From positions 1 through 17,155 of the forward strand of contig JAFGNY010000324.1 of the NCBI GenBank assembly GCA_016926765.1: 17,155 nt of DNA. Reading direction: 5' to 3'. The notes under the pieces were generated by a model. That model did not search any database. It had not been told where the DNA came from and saw only the letters and a list, made by a program, of their open reading frames with translations. This DNA comes from Bacteroidales bacterium (lineage in GTDB: Bacteria > Bacteroidota > Bacteroidia > Bacteroidales > FEN-979). Shown here in pieces: positions 14,425 through 17,155 of the stretch (the stretch's first letter is position 1; the number at the start of each line of letters is the position of its first letter). Made by a program: the position numbers and the translations under genes.

Positions 14425-15513
14425 TTAGAAATGCCAACCCATTAATACGATAAAAGCCATGAAAAGGATATTGACCAGGTTGATCGGCAGGAGATACTTC
14501 CACTCCAGATTCAGGAGCTGGTCGATCCGTAAGCGGGGGAATGTCCATTTGAACAACATCATCAGCCAGATAATGAAAGCGGTCTTGCCAAAATACCAGA
14601 CAAGCGGCGGGATAAAATCCATCACGTGATTAAACCCTTCCCAGCCTGAGACGTGGAAAGGCATCCAGCCTCCCCAGAATACCGTAGCCGCAATAGAGGC
14701 AACAATGAACATGTTCATATATTCTGCCAGGAAAAAGAAAGCAAACTTGATCCCCGAATACTCGGTATGGAATCCGGCAGTAAGTTCCGATTCCGCTTCG
14801 GCCAGGTCGAAAGGGCCGCGATTTGTTTCTGCCGTACTGGCAATTAAGAAGATGAGAAATGCGATGACTGCCGGGATATGGCCTTTAAAGATAAACCAGC
14901 CGGTTGATTGCATCTCTACCACCTGTGAAAATTGCATGGTTCCGGCCAATACGATGATGGTAAGCAGGGAGAGTCCGACGGAAAGTTCATAACTAATGAT
15001 CTGTGCGCCACTTCGCATCGCTCCGATGAGTGAATACTTGTTGTTGCTGGACCATCCGGCGAGTAAAACGCCGACAACTCCCAGGGAGGAGACAGCAACC
15101 ACATACATGATCCCGATATCAAAGTCGATGGCATGCAACCCTTTGGCAAACGGGATGGCTGCAATCGCCATAAAGGAGGCGATGATCACGATAAACGGGG
15201 CGATGTTGAAGAGGAGTTTATCGGAGTTCTTGATGTAGACCAGCTCTTTCATCAACAGCTTGATGAAGTCGGCTATCGTCTGAAAGATCCCGTAAGGGCC
15301 CACCCGGTTGGGACCAACCCGGTTCTGCATGAAGGCGCAAACCTTTCGTTCTGCATACACCAGAAACAAGCCAACGATCGCGTAGGCGAGCAGAAAGACC
15401 AGTCCGATGATGGTCATTTCCACGATCAGCGCCCAGAAGGGAGGCAACCACTCATAGAGCGCCTGGTCGATCGACTGGTTGAATGACGTGAAATCGTAAA
15501 TGTTGAAAGCCAT
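14425..15513 (-). CDS. nuoH: NADH-quinone oxidoreductase subunit H (362 aa)
   Basis: The membrane subunit that joins the two arms of complex I and forms part of the quinone chamber. Hallmarks are AERKVCAFMQNRVGPNRVGP (residues 54-73), ADFIKLLMKE (81-90), SYELSVGLSLL, and the acidic loop ETNRGPFDLAEAESELTAGFHTEYSG (229-254) that faces the quinone site. About eight helices are visible. The N-terminus is some 20-25 residues longer than in E. coli NuoH. It follows nuoD by 11 bp, exactly where nuoEFG would be in a 14-gene operon, and precedes nuoI by 4 bp. Confidence 0.96.
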   Translation of the reverse strand: MAFNIYDFTSFNQSIDQALYEWLPPFWALIVEMTIIGLVFLLAYAIVGLFLVYAERKVCAFMQNRVGPNRVGPYGIFQTIADFIKLLMKELVYIKNSDKLLFNIAPFIVIIASFMAIAAIPFAKGLHAIDFDIGIMYVVAVSSLGVVGVLLAGWSSNNKYSLIGAMRSGAQIISYELSVGLSLLTIIVLAGTMQFSQVVEMQSTGWFIFKGHIPAVIAFLIFLIASTAETNRGPFDLAEAESELTAGFHTEYSGIKFAFFFLAEYMNMFIVASIAATVFWGGWMPFHVSGWEGFNHVMDFIPPLVWYFGKTAFIIWLMMLFKWTFPRLRIDQLLNLEWKYLLPINLVNILFMAFIVLMGWHF

Positions 15514-15524
15514 GTTGAATGGTA

Positions 15525-16652
15525 TTATCTGTCAATATCCGGAATTACTAAGTCGAGGGATGCGCCGATGGCAACCAGGTCGGCAATTTTCATGTCGCGG
15601 CTGATGATATCCAGCACGCCAAGGTTCACAAAGCTCGGGGTGCGGAATTTCATCCGTAACGGAGTCTTGTTCCCGTCGGAGATGCAATAGATGCCCAGCT
15701 CTCCACGCGCTGTCTCCACGCGCTGATAATACTCTCCTGCCGGCAGCTTGATGATCGGCTTCATCTTGGCCGTGAAATCACCTTCCGGGATGTTATCGAT
15801 CAACTGCTCGATGATCTTCATCGATTCCCGCATCTCATCCATCCTCACCATGTACCTGGCGTACGTATCTCCTTCATCCCTGAGAACTTCCCTGAACTCT
15901 ACCTTATCGTACAAAGCATATGGGAATTTTTTGCGCACATCGCACGCCCATCCTGAACCACGACCCGAAGGCCCGGTCACACCATAGTTGATCGCCTTCT
16001 CCTTCGACATCGTGCCAATGCCTTTGCTTCGCTCCGTGAAGATGATGTTCCCGCTGAGAATTTTATCATAATCTCTGATCTTCTTGCGGAAATACTTTAG
16101 GAACTCCTTCGTCCGTTTCTGGAAGTTGGGATGGATGTCGCGCATCAGTCCGCCAGGGGTGTAATAGCTGTGAAGCAACCTGGATCCGAACGACTCTTCA
16201 AAGATGTCGAGGATGTGTTCCCGGTCGCGAAGTCCGTAGAAAAAACAGGTGAGCCCACCCAGGTCCATCCCAAAACTTGACCACCATAGCTGATGGCTCT
16301 GGATACGGGCAAGTTCATCGATGATCGTCCGGATGTACTTGACCCGCTCGGGAACCTCGATCCCGAGGGCTCCCTCAACCAACAGGCAAACAGCGTGGTT
16401 GTTGATGTGTGCCGAAAGATAATCCATCCGGTCGGTCAGGTGTATAATTTGCTGGAAAGTATCCTTTTCACACATCTTCTCAATACCCCGGTGAATGTAT
16501 CCGCAATGGGGCTGAACTTTCTTTACGATTTCGCCCTGGAGGGTGACGACCAGCCGGAGTACACCATGCGTGGAAGGGTGCTGGGGACCCATATTGATAT
16601 GGTACTCCTCTTCCTCGATACTATGTACAGGCAGGTTAATGATCTCTTTCAT
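15525..16652 (-). CDS. nuoD: NADH-quinone oxidoreductase subunit D (375 aa)
   Basis: A peripheral-arm subunit that forms most of the quinone-binding site. The family signature NMGPQHPSTHGVLRL contains His29. The second ligand, Tyr78, is in DRMDYLSAH; these correspond to His38 and Tyr87 of Thermus Nqo4. GYIHRGIEKM and GVTGPSGRGSGWACDVRK are also typical, and the protein ends IPDIDR, the usual NuoD C-terminus. I chose the ATG at 16650-16652 (MKEIINL). The open frame extends 43 codons upstream but overlaps nuoC and is unlike the family there. Only 2 bp separate the nuoC stop and this start, in different frames, so this is not a NuoCD fusion although the genes nearly touch. Confidence 0.96.
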   Translation of the reverse strand: MKEIINLPVHSIEEEEYHINMGPQHPSTHGVLRLVVTLQGEIVKKVQPHCGYIHRGIEKMCEKDTFQQIIHLTDRMDYLSAHINNHAVCLLVEGALGIEVPERVKYIRTIIDELARIQSHQLWWSSFGMDLGGLTCFFYGLRDREHILDIFEESFGSRLLHSYYTPGGLMRDIHPNFQKRTKEFLKYFRKKIRDYDKILSGNIIFTERSKGIGTMSKEKAINYGVTGPSGRGSGWACDVRKKFPYALYDKVEFREVLRDEGDTYARYMVRMDEMRESMKIIEQLIDNIPEGDFTAKMKPIIKLPAGEYYQRVETARGELGIYCISDGNKTPLRMKFRTPSFVNLGVLDIISRDMKIADLVAIGASLDLVIPDIDR

Positions 16653-16654
16653 AC

Positions 16655-17113
16655 TTACAATTCTACGATGTTTACTTCGTCCGTGTAATCTTTGCGCATG
16701 GGATATCCAACCCAATCCTCCTCCAGGAAGATCCGGCGCATGTCGGGATGGCCGGTGAACCGGATCCCGTACAGATCCCACACCTCACGTTCAAAAAACT
16801 CGGCTGTTTTCCAGATGTCGGCCACCGTATCAAATTCAGGGTTCTCCCGGTTTTCGGTTTTCACCTTGAGTTCCACGGAATGGTTGAGGGATGTAGATTC
16901 GAAATGGTAAACAACACCCAGCTCCGTTCCCCAGTCGACTCCCGTCAGGCAAAAAAGGTAATCAAAATCGAGCTCTTTATCCTCTTTCAACTTGACTGCC
17001 AGAGATTTGAACTTCCCTGATGGAACAAGGAATGTTGGAAACTGCTTGTTCTCCTCCAACTGGGCCTCAGGAACAATTTCCAGGATTTTTTCAGTTAGTT
17101 TTTCAGATTCCAT
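16655..17113 (-). CDS. nuoC: NADH-quinone oxidoreductase subunit C (152 aa)
   Basis: A peripheral-arm subunit packed against NuoD. The C-terminal family signature is complete: FFEREVWDLYGIRFTGHPDMRRIF, then DWVGYPMRKDY. The earlier part has the usual FDYLFCLTGVDWG. Length is at the short end for free-standing NuoC. The ATG at 17111-17113 is directly preceded by a run of 9-bp repeats and has no Shine-Dalgarno. The upstream nuo genes, expected to be nuoA and nuoB, would be past the right edge. Confidence 0.95.
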   Translation of the reverse strand: MESEKLTEKILEIVPEAQLEENKQFPTFLVPSGKFKSLAVKLKEDKELDFDYLFCLTGVDWGTELGVVYHFESTSLNHSVELKVKTENRENPEFDTVADIWKTAEFFEREVWDLYGIRFTGHPDMRRIFLEEDWVGYPMRKDYTDEVNIVEL

Positions 17114-17115
17114 AT

Positions 17116-17155
17116 GTGAATGTCGTGAATAACGTGAATTTCGTGAATTTCGTGA
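17116..17155. repeat. 9-bp tandem repeat before nuoC, cut by the window end
   Basis: Four units with the core GTGAAT are in register: GTGAATGTC, GTGAATAAC, GTGAATTTC, GTGAATTTC, then a partial GTGA at the edge. On the nuoC mRNA strand it reads as repeated ATTCAC, ending 2 bp before the ATG. Its full length is unknown. Confidence 0.7.

Noticed and set aside
16640..16670. Fused nuoCD gene, as in some Bacteroidota
   Set aside because: A TAA ends nuoC and nuoD starts 2 bp later in another frame, so they are separate genes.
16653..16781. Upstream extension of nuoD by 43 codons
   Set aside because: It overlaps the conserved end of nuoC, and the translated sequence is unlike any NuoD N-terminus.
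17116..17155. CRISPR-like repeat
   Set aside because: The units are only 9 bp and contiguous, with no spacers and no cas genes in view.

Overview
The window looks like a piece of a Bacteroidota genome, probably Bacteroidales or a close relative. Four things point that way. The TonB has the Bacteroidota-type N-terminus (YGAYMLRKKY before the membrane anchor). There is an exbB-exbD-exbD-tonB cluster joined to a PstS-like lipoprotein and a TPR protein. Complex I lacks NuoEFG. Gene starts have almost no Shine-Dalgarno sequences, while a very good TTTG / TAnnTTTG promoter of the Bacteroidota sigma factor is present. Apart from the left edge, every gene is on the minus strand.

Left edge (1-930): the C-terminal part of an SLC12-type cation-chloride cotransporter runs off the window start on the plus strand. 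An in-frame TAA at 604-606 interrupts it. The same frame continues as recognisable cytoplasmic-domain sequence to a second stop at 823-825, so the gene looks broken. It converges on a minus-strand Nudix hydrolase (929-1474). A possible 32-residue membrane peptide gene (1486-1584) and a strong hairpin (1617-1637) lie between that gene and tonB.

Middle (1643-7547): a proton-motive-force energy-transduction cluster on the minus strand. In transcription order it encodes a PstS-like lipoprotein, a secreted TPR protein, ExbB, two long ExbD paralogues and TonB. A consensus Bacteroidota promoter (7515-7547) precedes the first gene, and a weaker candidate precedes exbB. The ExbB/ExbD channel should use the proton gradient to drive TonB. 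The solute-binding-like lipoprotein and the TPR protein probably act in the periplasm with it, but no ABC permease genes accompany them.

Right (7581-17155): the distal part of a complex I operon in transcription order nuoC, nuoD, nuoH, nuoI, nuoJ, nuoK, nuoL, nuoM, nuoN, then two small genes of unknown function (108 and 67 aa). nuoD is followed directly by nuoH with an 11-bp gap, so the NADH-oxidising module NuoEFG is not encoded here. The nuoA and nuoB genes would be expected beyond the right edge. The complex should reduce quinone and pump ions, but its electron donor cannot be read from this window. NuoM appears to lack the lysine on the proton-path helix TM7 that NuoL and NuoN keep. A GC-rich palindrome with quadruplex-type G-tracts on both strands sits between nuoK and nuoL, and a 9-bp tandem repeat lies just before nuoC. 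No RNA genes, CRISPR arrays, insertion sequences or origins were seen.
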